Positions 15,298-23,084 of a stretch of DNA of 64,000 bases are shown piece after piece. Numbering within the stretch: position 1 is the stretch's first letter; the number at the start of each line of letters is the position of its first letter. This DNA comes from a virus. The translations under genes and the position numbers were made by a program. The notes beneath the pieces were generated by a model. That model ran no database searches. It saw nothing but the letters and a program-made list of their open reading frames with translations, and had not been told where the DNA came from. Location of the stretch: the IMG/VR virus record IMGVR_UViG_3300037258_000161, positions 44,412 to 108,411 of that record, one strand, 5' to 3'.

Positions 15298-15703
15298 GAG
15301 GCCCCTACCGACAGTCTCACGGGGGTCGAAATACGTATCCACAGGCCGCCGCTATACGGGGCCGGTCGGGCGAAGCCCGGCATTTGGGCACTCCCCCCAC
15401 CCCTGCCATTGCTGCAGTGCGCATCCCGTGCCAGGCCTTGCCCGCGGCCCTCTGTATGCACACCGTGGCCTGCGCGGATGCCCGTACCCCGCACCGTGCC
15501 GAGCTCACCGGCACTGCTGGCAGCTGGCCACCATCCCCGCGGGGGACTGCCGCGGATTCCTGGCCGCTATTCCCTCGAGGCTGGCTTTCCGTGCCCCGAT
15601 TGCCGCGTGGCTTAGTGCCTGCTCTCAGGTGGACTCAGCAAGCTTTGCCTGTGCTTTGCGCGATTCGCTTGCCTGCCAATTCGGTAGGCCATACGGTAGT
15701 GGT
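15298..15703. other. noncoding gap, candidate packaging-site region
   Basis: About 400 nt without a convincing gene between the HNH gene and 15704. It holds an 8-bp palindrome ATACGTAT near 15332 and a small GGGC-GAA-GCCC hairpin near 15370. At its right end is a -10 box TACGGT (15692-15697) for the next gene. Location beside terminase and HNH genes is where a cos or pac site would be expected; no site can be recognised by eye. Confidence 0.35.
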
Positions 15704-15877
15704 ATGCCAATCAACCAGACCGCTAAGCGCCTCGAAGCGGGCGCCCCGCAATGGGTGCGGGATGCCCAGGCCGATCTGTACCTCTGCCAGTGCGGCCAGC
15801 AGGCCATATCTATCTGGGCTGGCACGGGCAGGCCGATCTGTGACACGTGCCTGCAGCGGAAGCAGCGGCAGTCATGA
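15704..15877 (+). CDS. small zinc-ribbon protein
   Basis: 57 aa, ATG six bases after TACGGT (leaderless). It contains LCQCGQ and ICDTC, a C-x-C...C-x2-C zinc knuckle, in an otherwise basic protein. It overlaps the next gene by ATGA, so the two are translated together. Function unknown. Confidence 0.6.
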   Translation: MPINQTAKRLEAGAPQWVRDAQADLYLCQCGQQAISIWAGTGRPICDTCLQRKQRQS

Positions 15878-16770
15878 CTGCCGCTAAGCGCGTCGTGCGC
15901 GCTGTCCGCATTGCCTTCCGTGCCGCGCGCATCCTCGCGACTGATCCGCAGCTCCCGTGGCTGCTGCGCATCCTCTTCGTTATCGGATGCGTGCAGATCC
16001 CGGTGTGCCCAGTGGATGAAGTCGCCATGGCGCTGGCGCTCGGGTGGCTGTTCCTGTTCCACCGTGACCGCCTGGCGCATGCCGTGCGCGAGGCCCGCTC
16101 ATCCGATCCGAAGGAGCGCAAGCCCATGAACGTTCGCAAGCTCGCTGTTGCTGCCGCCGCCAGCCTCGCCGCTCTGGCCGCAGTCATCTCGCTCACTGCC
16201 GGTCTCATGCCGGCATCTGCCGCGGCCCGCTCGCCGCTCGCTACTGTCATCGCTCACGGCGTGCGGATGCCGCAGCACCACGAGACCACCTGCACCCGCC
16301 AGCTTGAGGTGATGGGTGCTGCCGAGTACGAGACCGGCGTGCACCCCGGTTCATACACCATCGCGCCTGTCGCCCTCGCCGGCCCGCGTGCATGGGCCCG
16401 GCAGCTGCGGCGCGCTGGCCTGTTCCTGCTGGCAGCGACCGCGGAGGGCGTTCACGATGCGGCCTCGGCGCATGACTTCACGATGGCGCTGCTGGCGTCG
16501 GTGAAGGCGGCGCGTATGGGCGTGGACTGCCGCAGCGGCTATCCGGCGCCTTCACCGGCCGCGTGCGCCCGCCTGTCACCGCGGCCGGGTCACGTCCCGC
16601 CGGCGTTCGAGATCGGCGCCTCCGGTCTCACGTGGCAGTACGTGACGAAGCGGGAGGCGGCTTACTTCCACGTGTCCCGCTGCTCTGTGGTGGTCGTGAG
16701 CCACAACCGCTACGGGCAGGATGCGGACTTCATCCTCACGCCGTCGGGGCGCGTGACTGGCCGCAGCTGA
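15874..16770 (+). CDS. membrane protein fused in frame to a secreted domain
   Basis: 298 aa. Residues 1-80 resemble a short DUF1232/YkvA-like membrane unit (LPWLLRILFVIGC...PVDEVAMALALGWLFLF). A second ATG at 16126, preceded by AAGGAG, opens a textbook signal peptide (MNVRKLAVAAAASLAALAAV...PASAAA) and a 190-residue exported domain with three cysteines. Two products from one frame are likely: the full fusion and a secreted protein. No family recognised for the C-terminal part. Confidence 0.6.
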   Translation: MTAAKRVVRAVRIAFRAARILATDPQLPWLLRILFVIGCVQIPVCPVDEVAMALALGWLFLFHRDRLAHAVREARSSDPKERKPMNVRKLAVAAAASLAALAAVISLTAGLMPASAAARSPLATVIAHGVRMPQHHETTCTRQLEVMGAAEYETGVHPGSYTIAPVALAGPRAWARQLRRAGLFLLAATAEGVHDAASAHDFTMALLASVKAARMGVDCRSGYPAPSPAACARLSPRPGHVPPAFEIGASGLTWQYVTKREAAYFHVSRCSVVVVSHNRYGQDADFILTPSGRVTGRS

Positions 16771-16850
16771 CTGCCACGGTGGCGCTCGCTGCTCACGAGG
16801 GCGAGCGCTGCCGCGGTGGCCAGATGGCGCCGGTAACCACGGGGGATCAC

Positions 16851-16958
16851 ATGCGCAGTGCCGCGCGGGAGATCGAGACCAGGATCGCGGAGTGGCTCAC
16901 CAGCTTCGCGGAGAAGCAGATGCGGCGCAGGCCGCTCACTGAAGGGGGATCACGATGA
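16851..16958 (+). CDS. 35-residue helical peptide
   Basis: ATG at 16851 follows GGGGGATCAC, exactly the same ribosome-site context as the next gene start (GGGGGATCACG). Sequence is a charged amphipathic helix (REIETRIAEWLTSFAEKQ). Its stop overlaps the ATPase start (ATGA). Function unknown. Confidence 0.5.
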   Translation: MRSAAREIETRIAEWLTSFAEKQMRRRPLTEGGSR

Positions 16959-18145
16959 CGATCACGACGGACGCGCCTAGGACGCCACTCGACGAGGTGC
17001 GCAGCTTCCTGGGCAAGTTCATCGACGCCAGCGACACCCAGCTGGACGCCATCACGCTCTGGGTGGCGCACACCAACGTGCTGGGCGCGTTCCCGGCGTC
17101 GCCGCGCCTGCTGATCACCAGCCGTGACCCGGGCTGCGGCAAGTCGGAGACGCTGCGGCGGATCCGCGACCTGTCGCAGAACGGGTGGAGCGCCAAGGGC
17201 ACGAGCTTCGCCATCCGCGCCAAGCTCGGCGAGCCGGACCGGCCGACAATCACGGTGGACGAGGTGAGCGACGTGTTCGGCAAGTCGGGCCGCTCAGGTG
17301 CGACTCACCCGCTGGGCACGCTGCTGCGGCTCGGCTACAAGGCAGGCGAGACGGACTGCTTCGCGCAGAACAAGGTGGCCGAGGAGATCAGCATCTACAC
17401 GGCGGCGGCGATGGCCGGGCGCGGTGCGGCCGTGCCGGACGACATCCGCTCGCGGTGCGTCATCATCAAGCTCAAGCCGGGCCGGCCTGCGGAGGATTAC
17501 GTGATCCGCGAGCACGAGCCACAGGCGCGGATGCTGCGGGACGCGCTCGGCCAGTGGGTGAAGTCGCAGTTCGGCGAGGTGCAGAAGTTCCGGGCGCGCG
17601 GCCTGCACCCGAAGCTGACCGGCCGCCGGCGCGAGATTTGGGAGCCGCTGCTGGCTGTGGCTAAGGCGGGTGGCGAGGAGTGGCTGCGGCGCGGCCTGTC
17701 GGCGCTGCTCGACCTGGCGCTGGACGAGTCCGACCAGCCGGTTCTGACGCCGCAGCAGACCGTGCTCCGCGACATGGCGAAGGCGGCCGGGCTGGTGGAA
17801 CTGGCTGGCGGCACCGAGGACGGCTTCGCTCTGGGCGCTGACCTGCGCGAGGAGATGCGGCGCATGGGTGAGCCAATGTACGAGACGCTGGCCGACCGGG
17901 CGCTGTCGATGCTGATGGCCGAAGCGGTGGCGGACGCCTCGCCTGACGGGCAGGCGATCGTGACGGTGGGCGAGCGGCGCGGGCGCGGCTACCGGCTGGC
18001 GGACATCCGCGCCGAGTGGGCTGCGCGCGCTCCGGTCGGTTCGGCCGAGGAAGTCGCGGACACTGAGCCGCTCGACCCGGATGCGGTTGAGTTCGTCGCG
18101 CAACCTGACGACCTGACAACCTCGACGACCTCGGACGCGGCCTGA
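16955..18145 (+). CDS. DUF3631-like helicase/primase-associated ATPase
   Basis: 396 aa. The P-loop is TSRDPGCGKSETLRR (about residues 50-64), followed by ITVDEVSDVFG as Walker B, the VPDDIRSRCVIIKLKP arginine-finger region and a C-terminal helical domain. This resembles DUF3631 proteins, which pair with primases on plasmids and phages. A role in replication of the element is inferred. A strong hairpin follows the stop. Confidence 0.7.
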   Translation: MTITTDAPRTPLDEVRSFLGKFIDASDTQLDAITLWVAHTNVLGAFPASPRLLITSRDPGCGKSETLRRIRDLSQNGWSAKGTSFAIRAKLGEPDRPTITVDEVSDVFGKSGRSGATHPLGTLLRLGYKAGETDCFAQNKVAEEISIYTAAAMAGRGAAVPDDIRSRCVIIKLKPGRPAEDYVIREHEPQARMLRDALGQWVKSQFGEVQKFRARGLHPKLTGRRREIWEPLLAVAKAGGEEWLRRGLSALLDLALDESDQPVLTPQQTVLRDMAKAAGLVELAGGTEDGFALGADLREEMRRMGEPMYETLADRALSMLMAEAVADASPDGQAIVTVGERRGRGYRLADIRAEWAARAPVGSAEEVADTEPLDPDAVEFVAQPDDLTTSTTSDAA

Positions 18146-18163
18146 TTTTTGCCGCAATCTCAG

Positions 18164-18198
18164 CCGATAGGCGTCACCCTGATGGGTGGCGCCATCGG
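18164..18198 (+). terminator. strong hairpin after the DUF3631-like gene
   Basis: GGCGTCACCC pairs with GGGTGGCGCC (one G-U) around a TGAT loop, extended by CCGAT/ATCGG across one bulged A. There is no T-tract, as is common for actinobacterial terminators. Confidence 0.65.
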
Positions 18199-18239
18199 CA
18201 TGTCCGGGCATGAACCCGGTAAGCTTGGAGAACACAAAC

Positions 18240-18272
18240 GCCCTGGTGAGCGCTGCAAACACCCACCAGGGC
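18240..18272 (+). promoter_or_regulatory. 9-bp hairpin in leader of the GIY-YIG gene
   Basis: GCCCTGGTG and CACCAGGGC are perfect inverted repeats 15 nt apart, ending 23 nt before the GTG start. Either a second terminator or a leader structure. Confidence 0.45.
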
Positions 18273-18295
18273 ACGACCTGAGAAGGCAGGCCGCT

Positions 18296-19015
18296 GTGAG
18301 CAATCTACCCTTGGGCGAGATCCCCGCTGATGCGCTGATGAGGGAACTCGGTGCCCGTGACTTCGACCCGCGCGGCTTCTTCGTCTACATCCTGTGGGAT
18401 GCCGAGGATGAGGCCGTCTACGTGGGCCAGTCGGCCAACATCCTGTCGCGGCTCGGCAACCACATGCAGGACGCGGAGAAGCGCGGCCAGACGGTGCGCG
18501 CGTCGTTTATCCGCTGCGAGACGCGGCGCGAGATGGACGCCACTGAGGCATGGCTGATCAGCAAACTAGACCCGAAGCTCAACATCGCCCTCACGGACAA
18601 GCCGCGCAGCGTGCGCCGTAAGGCGATTGCGGTCTGGCCGACCGACGCGCAGATGGCGTCAGAGGACGCTGCTGCCGATGCCCGCTGGATACCTGCCGCC
18701 GGGCGGCTGGTATCACGGGCCGCCCTTGACCAGCTGGTCGCCGACATCGTGACCGTGTGGAAGCCGACGGTGAGATTGCGCAGCGTTGCGTGGCTCACGG
18801 ACGCCCTGCTCGCGATCCCCGGTGGCCAGTACGCGGCCATGTGGGACTCAAACCGGGTGTTCGCGATGCACAACCTGGAGTGGATGCTGGAGTACAGGCT
18901 GGGCATTGAGCCGCACCCTGGCATCGACGGCGCCTGTGGTGTGCGCACAGTTGGCTGGCGGCGCGACCAGTTCCCTGCCGACCTGCCAGCCTCCGCTTTG
19001 GTGACAACCCACTGA
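18296..19015 (+). CDS. GIY-YIG domain protein
   Basis: 239 aa from a GTG at 18296 (an earlier in-frame ATG would place the leader hairpin inside the gene). The nuclease-like domain reads FVYILWDAEDEAVYVGQSANILSRLGNH...RREMDATEAWLISKLDPKLN; the Tyr/Gly/Arg/Glu pattern is kept. The last 110 residues have no recognised fold. It is not of the NUMOD type, so it may be a cellular-type nuclease rather than a homing enzyme. Confidence 0.7.
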   Translation: MSNLPLGEIPADALMRELGARDFDPRGFFVYILWDAEDEAVYVGQSANILSRLGNHMQDAEKRGQTVRASFIRCETRREMDATEAWLISKLDPKLNIALTDKPRSVRRKAIAVWPTDAQMASEDAAADARWIPAAGRLVSRAALDQLVADIVTVWKPTVRLRSVAWLTDALLAIPGGQYAAMWDSNRVFAMHNLEWMLEYRLGIEPHPGIDGACGVRTVGWRRDQFPADLPASALVTTH

Positions 19016-19076
19016 CCTGCGGCGAGTCACGATCGCTCACCGGCCGGCAAGCGCGGCGCGCGGGCAAAGCCTCCGG

Positions 19077-19328
19077 TTAGCGGGACGGCCACGAGGGCAC
19101 ACGGGACGGCTTAGCCGCTGCACCGTTGCCCGTGCCTATCCCCCGTGCATCCAGCTCCGCAGCGACAGCCTCACGGACGAGCAAGCGCATCTGCTCGTCC
19201 GGGTCGGGCAGCAGGCGCCGCGCCTCGAGCGCCTCACGCAGCAGCACCGGGATAGACGCGCCGGACTGCTTCCACGCCGCCCAGAGGTCGTCGGGTAGCT
19301 CGCTGCTGGTTTTCCTGCCTGCACCCAT
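19077..19328 (-). CDS. ribbon-helix-helix-like DNA-binding protein
   Basis: 83 aa, ATG seven bases after TAGCCT (leaderless). It contains GRKTSSELPDDLWAAWKQSGASIPVLLREALEARRLL, the strand-helix-helix plan of small Arc/ParG-like regulators. It is divergent from the basic peptide gene at 19424 with about 95 nt between them, so it may control both. Confidence 0.5.
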   Translation of the reverse strand: MGAGRKTSSELPDDLWAAWKQSGASIPVLLREALEARRLLPDPDEQMRLLVREAVAAELDARGIGTGNGAAAKPSRVPSWPSR

Positions 19329-19387
19329 GCGGGACAGGCTACCTGACGGGGCGCCGGAAACAAGTTCCGCGACTTGCCACGTTGCGG

Positions 19388-19417
19388 TTGACCTGCGGAT
19401 TCGGTAGCGGGTACTGT
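19388..19417 (+). promoter_or_regulatory. consensus-like promoter of the 19424 gene
   Basis: TTGACC (19388-19393), 18-nt spacer, TACTGT (19412-19417), then 6 nt to ATG. Transcription should begin at the start codon. Confidence 0.65.
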
Positions 19418-19423
19418 AGTCCC

Positions 19424-19603
19424 ATGATCGCAAGGATGGTGGTCCGGAGGGCGGTGCGGCAGTCGCGCCGCAACTCCCGCGCGCGGCGCCCGAGGCCGGC
19501 GGTGCGCGTGATCGTCATCCCCGCGGCGCGGCGGGTGCAGGCGGTGCGCAGTGAGCGCACGGCGCGGCCGGCATGGGCGGACGTGAGCGCGTGGCGGGCG
19601 TGA
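19424..19603 (+). CDS. very basic 59-residue protein
   Basis: Leaderless gene with a near-consensus promoter. About a quarter of residues are arginine (VVRRAVRQSRRNSRARRPRP), suggesting nucleic acid binding. No family recognised. The promoter quality is the main reason to call it real. Confidence 0.5.
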   Translation: MIARMVVRRAVRQSRRNSRARRPRPAVRVIVIPAARRVQAVRSERTARPAWADVSAWRA

Positions 19604-19729
19604 GCGCGGCGCAGGCGGCCGTGCGAAGCAGGCGGATCGGCCCATGCCAGACATGACCGAGATGACGGGCACGGGTCCGCGCGCGCGCGGATAGCCCTGA
19701 GTCGGCCTGAGTCCGGTTATGATCCCTGG

Positions 19730-20038
19730 ATGAGCGAATCGGCCACGCAGCACGCACGCGCTGTCGTGCCACCGCTAGGTCACTTCCTGTGGATCCAGAA
19801 CCTCGCCGATGGCGGGCAATGGGTAACACAGACCGAGCAGGATGGCGCTGCGTTCTTCATCAGGATCGACGGGCACCAGGTCGTATGCTATGGCCCGTTC
19901 CGGCGGCACGCTGAGTTCGGGTGCGCCCTGTCGCCTGTGATCAGGATGGACGCGCTGCCAGCCGATGAGCACCCGCCAGGGCTAGGTGCTGACACCGAAG
20001 TGCTCAGTCCCGGGCCGCTGGATCCGCCAGCTTGTTAA
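19730..20038 (+). CDS. hypothetical protein, leaderless
   Basis: 102 aa, ATG six bases after a good -10 (TATGAT, 19718-19723). Contains GHFLWIQNLADGGQWVTQTEQDGAAFFIRIDG, beta-rich. No family recognised. It converges on the minus-strand lysozyme cluster through a region rich in palindromes. Confidence 0.55.
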   Translation: MSESATQHARAVVPPLGHFLWIQNLADGGQWVTQTEQDGAAFFIRIDGHQVVCYGPFRRHAEFGCALSPVIRMDALPADEHPPGLGADTEVLSPGPLDPPAC

Positions 20039-20150
20039 GCGCGGTCAGACGGCTCCTGAGCGCACAGCGCTCCCTATAGGGAGACCGATTTTGAGATTTC
20101 CCGGGAAACCATTTCCGGCGAGCCGCTGAAAAATAAGGGATGGTCACCAT
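20004..20150 (-). CDS. possible 48-residue basic protein
   Basis: ATG at 20150 preceded five bases upstream by GGAGG, the best ribosome site in the area. Reads VTIPYFSAARRKWFPGKSQN and a basic tail. It overlaps the end of the plus gene at 19730 by 35 nt and runs over three palindromes, so it may be only apparent. Confidence 0.3.
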   Translation of the reverse strand: MVTIPYFSAARRKWFPGKSQNRSPYRERCALRSRLTALNKLADPAARD

Positions 20151-20178
20151 GCCACCCTCCGCGAGGTCTTCCCGGGAA
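20070..20178. repeat. cluster of three perfect palindromes
   Basis: CTCCCTATAGGGAG (20070-20083), TTTCCCGGGAAA (20097-20108) and TTCCCGGGAA (20169-20178) lie in the 206-nt gap between convergent genes. They could be protein-binding sites, a recombination site or a bidirectional terminator. Confidence 0.6.
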
Positions 20179-20244
20179 AATCCCGGCCGCGCAATGCTGT
20201 GGGCGGCTCCGGAATAAGGGAGGTGGGTACCTCCTCCCGCAGGG

Positions 20245-20334
20245 TCAGTCAGTACCGCCAGCACAGCAGGCACAGCGGTCGTCCGAGCAGTCTTCGCACC
20301 TGCCAGATCTGCATGCCTTGCAGACGTACGCCAT
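20245..20334 (-). CDS. 29-residue Cys-rich protein
   Basis: Starts at the last base of the lysozyme stop (TGATG). Six cysteines in CKACRSGRCEDCSDDRCACC suggest a tiny zinc-binding module. It is coupled to the lysozyme gene. Function unknown. Confidence 0.5.
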   Translation of the reverse strand: MAYVCKACRSGRCEDCSDDRCACCAGGTD

Positions 20335-21062
20335 CAGCTGTCCTTCTCGAGTGCGAGACCGGCCGCGATCTCGTCGCCGAGCACCCGCATCCTGGCGTCC
20401 AGGTCCGGGCTGCCCTCGTTGAGCGCCGCAAGGAACTCCCGCGCCGCCGGGCTGACCCGCTGCCGTGGCTTCGCCCGGGTGGCACCGAGCGCGGCCCGCA
20501 TCCTGCCCGCCGAGGTGAACCTGGCGAAGCACTGGCCAGCGGCTCCCTGGTGGACTGCCCACGACTCCCACGGCTTCGGGACCGCCGCCTGCCCGGGCGC
20601 ACTATCAGGCGCGAAGATCCACAGCGGATACGGGCCCAGGCCCGCACAGTTCCCCGCTGCGGCGAAAGCAGGTGACGTGCACACCACGGGAACGCGGCCG
20701 AGGACGGCTTCCAGGGATCTGGCGGTCATCCGCGCCCACACGCTCACCTGCGCCGGATTGCGGCTGTCAGTGGTGTCGAGGCTGACCGCGATGCCGTCGC
20801 CGTCGCCCAGGCCGAGATTCGTGACGGCTGAGGTGAAGAACTCCGCCGTTTCCTTCGGCGACGATGCGGGATGGCCGATCAGGCAGGCGATCCGGGCTTT
20901 CCCGTTCGCCGCGAGCCAGTCCCATTCTTCCGCCGCAGTGGAGCTGAGCCACCGGGAGCCGTCAGCCCTGACCTCGGTCACGGTCACGCCAGCCCAGGTG
21001 ATGTCCGCGTCCTGCCACGGCTGGGGGGCGCCCCAGCAGGAGATGTCAGCGCCGGAGAGCAT
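20334..21062 (-). CDS. GH25-like lysozyme/endolysin
   Basis: 242 aa. It begins MLSGADISCWGAPQPW, similar to the GVDVS-x-WQ opening of family 25 muramidases. IACLIGHPASSPKETAEFF, VSLDTTD (in place of the usual catalytic D-x-E), VPVVCTSPAF and PYPLWIFAPDS-like strands follow in the family order. The last 60 residues are helical and basic, perhaps wall-binding. The catalytic Glu is not clear, so activity is uncertain. It lies downstream of structural genes, as lysis genes do. Confidence 0.5.
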   Translation of the reverse strand: MLSGADISCWGAPQPWQDADITWAGVTVTEVRADGSRWLSSTAAEEWDWLAANGKARIACLIGHPASSPKETAEFFTSAVTNLGLGDGDGIAVSLDTTDSRNPAQVSVWARMTARSLEAVLGRVPVVCTSPAFAAAGNCAGLGPYPLWIFAPDSAPGQAAVPKPWESWAVHQGAAGQCFARFTSAGRMRAALGATRAKPRQRVSPAAREFLAALNEGSPDLDARMRVLGDEIAAGLALEKDS

Positions 21063-21064
21063 GG

Positions 21065-21301
21065 TCAGGTGCGCTCTGGCCAGTGCCAGGTGCCACCCTT
21101 GCGCTCCTGCGGCAGGTCGTCATCGTCGAAGATGACTCCCCGGTTCAGGAAGAGGCCGGTCGGGTTGAGTACGCACAGCCCTACGGCGTGCGCTTCCTCG
21201 ACCTCGGTGACGATGGCAGCGCGGCACTCCTTGCCGTACTCGCCGCCCGGCGTGCCGTAGCTGGTGTAGTGGACGATGCTGCCGATTGCGGGACTGCTCA
21301 C
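21065..21301 (-). CDS. hypothetical phage protein
   Basis: 78 aa, GTG overlapping the upstream stop (GTGA). It opens PAIGSIVHYTSYGTPGGEYGKECRAAIVTEV, an SH3-like beta pattern often seen in small phage proteins, and ends in an acidic patch and GTWHWPER. Function unknown. Confidence 0.55.
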   Translation of the reverse strand: MSSPAIGSIVHYTSYGTPGGEYGKECRAAIVTEVEEAHAVGLCVLNPTGLFLNRGVIFDDDDLPQERKGGTWHWPERT

Positions 21302-21546
21302 GTGGCCGGCTTCTCGTCCGCCTTGCGGGCGGTGGCCGTGCCGACAGGCTTGTCCTCGCCCGTGACCCGGATACCCTCGCCGGCCCCCACGGCTGGCCGG
21401 TCAGGCCGCGGTGGCGCGGACCTGGCACCCTCCGCGACGGGGATCTGCGCCGAAGCCGGTGCTCCCTCGGGCAGTGCGGCGACCGGCTCGGCCTTGTGTG
21501 CCTGCTTGTGCCGCAGGACGGCGAAGTTCGGCCAGCGCTGGCTCAT
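21298..21546 (-). CDS. hypothetical protein, Ala/Pro-rich
   Basis: 82 aa, ATGA overlap with the HNH gene upstream and GTGA with the next. N-terminus MSQRWPNFAVLRHKQAHKAE is basic; the rest is low-complexity. Function unknown. Confidence 0.5.
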   Translation of the reverse strand: MSQRWPNFAVLRHKQAHKAEPVAALPEGAPASAQIPVAEGARSAPPRPDRPAVGAGEGIRVTGEDKPVGTATARKADEKPAT

Positions 21547-21890
21547 AAGTTCCCCTTCGGAATCAGCCCCGGATGGGACTCGGCCGGGCGGAATCTTGCT
21601 GCCGCGATCTTGCGGCGGAGCGCACCAGCGGCGCGGCCAGCTTCAACGCCAGTCTTGTGATTGTGATGAAACGGGCAAAGTGCCTGGAGGTTGGACAGAT
21701 CGTCAGGGCCGTCCGGATCTATGTGATCCGCCTGGTTGGCCCGCTGGCCGCAGATGCCGCCGGGCATGCGCCACCGGCAGGCGAAGCCGTCGCGGACCAG
21801 GCACTGGGTCCGGAGCCCATGCACCCCCTCCCAATTGGGCGGAAGGGGGCGCCGGCGCCGGCTACCCGGATGGCCGGGCCCGGCGCTCAC
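21543..21890 (-). CDS. small HNH endonuclease
   Basis: 115 aa, GTG start. It contains LRTQCLVRDGFACRWRMPGGICGQRANQADHIDPDGPDDLSNLQALCPFHHNHKTG: the Cys pair, the DH of the first strand, the central Asn and the final HH-N-H are all present, so it looks catalytically complete. The C-terminal basic tail ends FRPAESHPGLIPKGNL. It is in an operon with small structural genes. Confidence 0.8.
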   Translation of the reverse strand: MSAGPGHPGSRRRRPLPPNWEGVHGLRTQCLVRDGFACRWRMPGGICGQRANQADHIDPDGPDDLSNLQALCPFHHNHKTGVEAGRAAGALRRKIAAARFRPAESHPGLIPKGNL

Positions 21891-21893
21891 GGC

Positions 21894-22259
21894 TTACCCG
21901 CCGATGATCAGCAGTGTGATCGACGAGCTCGTCCCCTGGAGGCCCTGCAGGGTGTCACCCGTCTCCAGCTGGAGCCCGTTCAGCGCCGAGTACAGGTGCT
22001 CCGACGGCAGCAGGGCCGCGGTGGAGTTGGCGGCCACCGACACTGCGGCGGCGATGTTGACCGCATAGGCGTCGCTCGACGTGCCGCCCTTCCTCACCAG
22101 ATTCAGGGTGATCGTCGCCGCGGCACCCGTGCCGTTGATGGCGTAGATGCCCTTCACGACGGCCGGGGCGGACGCGGTGTAGAGCGTGGCGTTGCTGGTG
22201 GAGGGGGTCGTGTCGTAAAGCGTCGGGTAGGTCACGGGTGACTGGACACCGGAAGCCAT
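21894..22259 (-). CDS. small structural protein, paralogue of 6625-6978
   Basis: 121 aa, ATG with AGGAG. Plan: YPTLYDTTPSTSNATLYTAS, then strands rich in Ala/Thr (AATITLNLVRKGG), then LQLETGDTLQGLQGTSSSITL. It shares the final LQGT-x3-ITL block with the protein beside the capsid gene. Probably a virion surface or tail component. Confidence 0.5.
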   Translation of the reverse strand: MASGVQSPVTYPTLYDTTPSTSNATLYTASAPAVVKGIYAINGTGAAATITLNLVRKGGTSSDAYAVNIAAAVSVAANSTAALLPSEHLYSALNGLQLETGDTLQGLQGTSSSITLLIIGG

Positions 22260-22392
22260 GGTCGTTTCTCCTCAGGTCGGAGGGCGTCGGGAATGCCGCG
22301 CCGAGGAGGAGCGGCCAGGGGATTGCTGCGGAAATGCTGCACCGCCCTGCCGCGGTCCTGGAGCAGGAGGTCCGTGGCAGGGCGGGGATGAT

Positions 22393-22746
22393 TCAGGAAG
22401 CCGGGGGCGCCGGGGGGGCCGCGGCGGTGGCGACACCGGCCACGCCGTTCGCGGCGGTCTGCGCGTCGCCGAGCGCGGCCTCCAGGCCGGTGAAGTCCAG
22501 TTCCGCCGGCGGGGTGCCGTTCGCGATGGCCTGCTGCAGCGCGGCAACCTCGGCCGAGGCGGTCTGCACGCTGTCATTGATGGCGGACACGACGGTAGTG
22601 AGCTGCTGGGTGTCGGCGTCGAGCTCGGCCTGCTGATCGGACAAGATGTTCTCCTTTGCGAGGATCTGGTCAACTTTGCTGTGCAGGTCATCGTGACGGC
22701 CCGCGAGCAGGCGCAACTCGGCGATCACGGTTTCCCAGATCGTCAC
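22393..22746 (-). CDS. small coiled-coil protein
   Basis: 117 aa, GTG with GGGAGG upstream. Residues 5-75 are an unbroken heptad-rich helix (LRLLAGRHDDLHSKVDQIL...DADTQQLTTVVSAINDSVQ). The end is Ala/Pro-rich. Such proteins are common beside tail or lysis genes in actinophages. Function unknown. Confidence 0.6.
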   Translation of the reverse strand: MTIWETVIAELRLLAGRHDDLHSKVDQILAKENILSDQQAELDADTQQLTTVVSAINDSVQTASAEVAALQQAIANGTPPAELDFTGLEAALGDAQTAANGVAGVATAAAPPAPPAS

Positions 22747-22758
22747 GTGCGCCTCCCG

Positions 22759-23082
22759 TCAATCGCCTGCATTGAAGGCCAGTTCGGCCGTGAGGGTGCC
22801 GCCGGACAGTGCGGTCAGATTGGCCCGCACGTACCGGGCCAGGACCCCGGTGACCGTCGTGCCATTGGTCACCGCCACGACCGCGGACCCGAGGGTGAAC
22901 CAGTTGCTCCCGTCGACCGAGCCCTGGAAGGTCACCGAGAACGTGGGCGAGCCCGTGGTCTGCACGAGCACGCTGAACTCATCCCGGATGTCACCCAGGT
23001 CCGCGCCCGTGCCCGCGCCAGTCCCGGTGACGGCGGCCAGCAGCGTGACGAGATGCCCCTCGCCTGCCTCAGCGCTCGGCAT
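22759..23082 (-). CDS. beta-rich structural protein
   Basis: 107 aa from the ATG at 23082. Reads FSVLVQTTGSPTFSVTFQGSVDGSNWFTLGSAV, then YVRANLTALSGGTLTAELAF, a carbohydrate-binding or jelly-roll-like plan with SVDGSNW. Likely virion-associated. An earlier in-frame start would overlap the upstream gene heavily. Confidence 0.55.
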   Translation of the reverse strand: MPSAEAGEGHLVTLLAAVTGTGAGTGADLGDIRDEFSVLVQTTGSPTFSVTFQGSVDGSNWFTLGSAVVAVTNGTTVTGVLARYVRANLTALSGGTLTAELAFNAGD

Positions 23083-23084
23083 CT

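Noticed and set aside
18149-18295. Earlier in-frame start for the GIY-YIG protein
   Set aside because: It would include the terminator and leader hairpins; the GTG at 18296 fits better.
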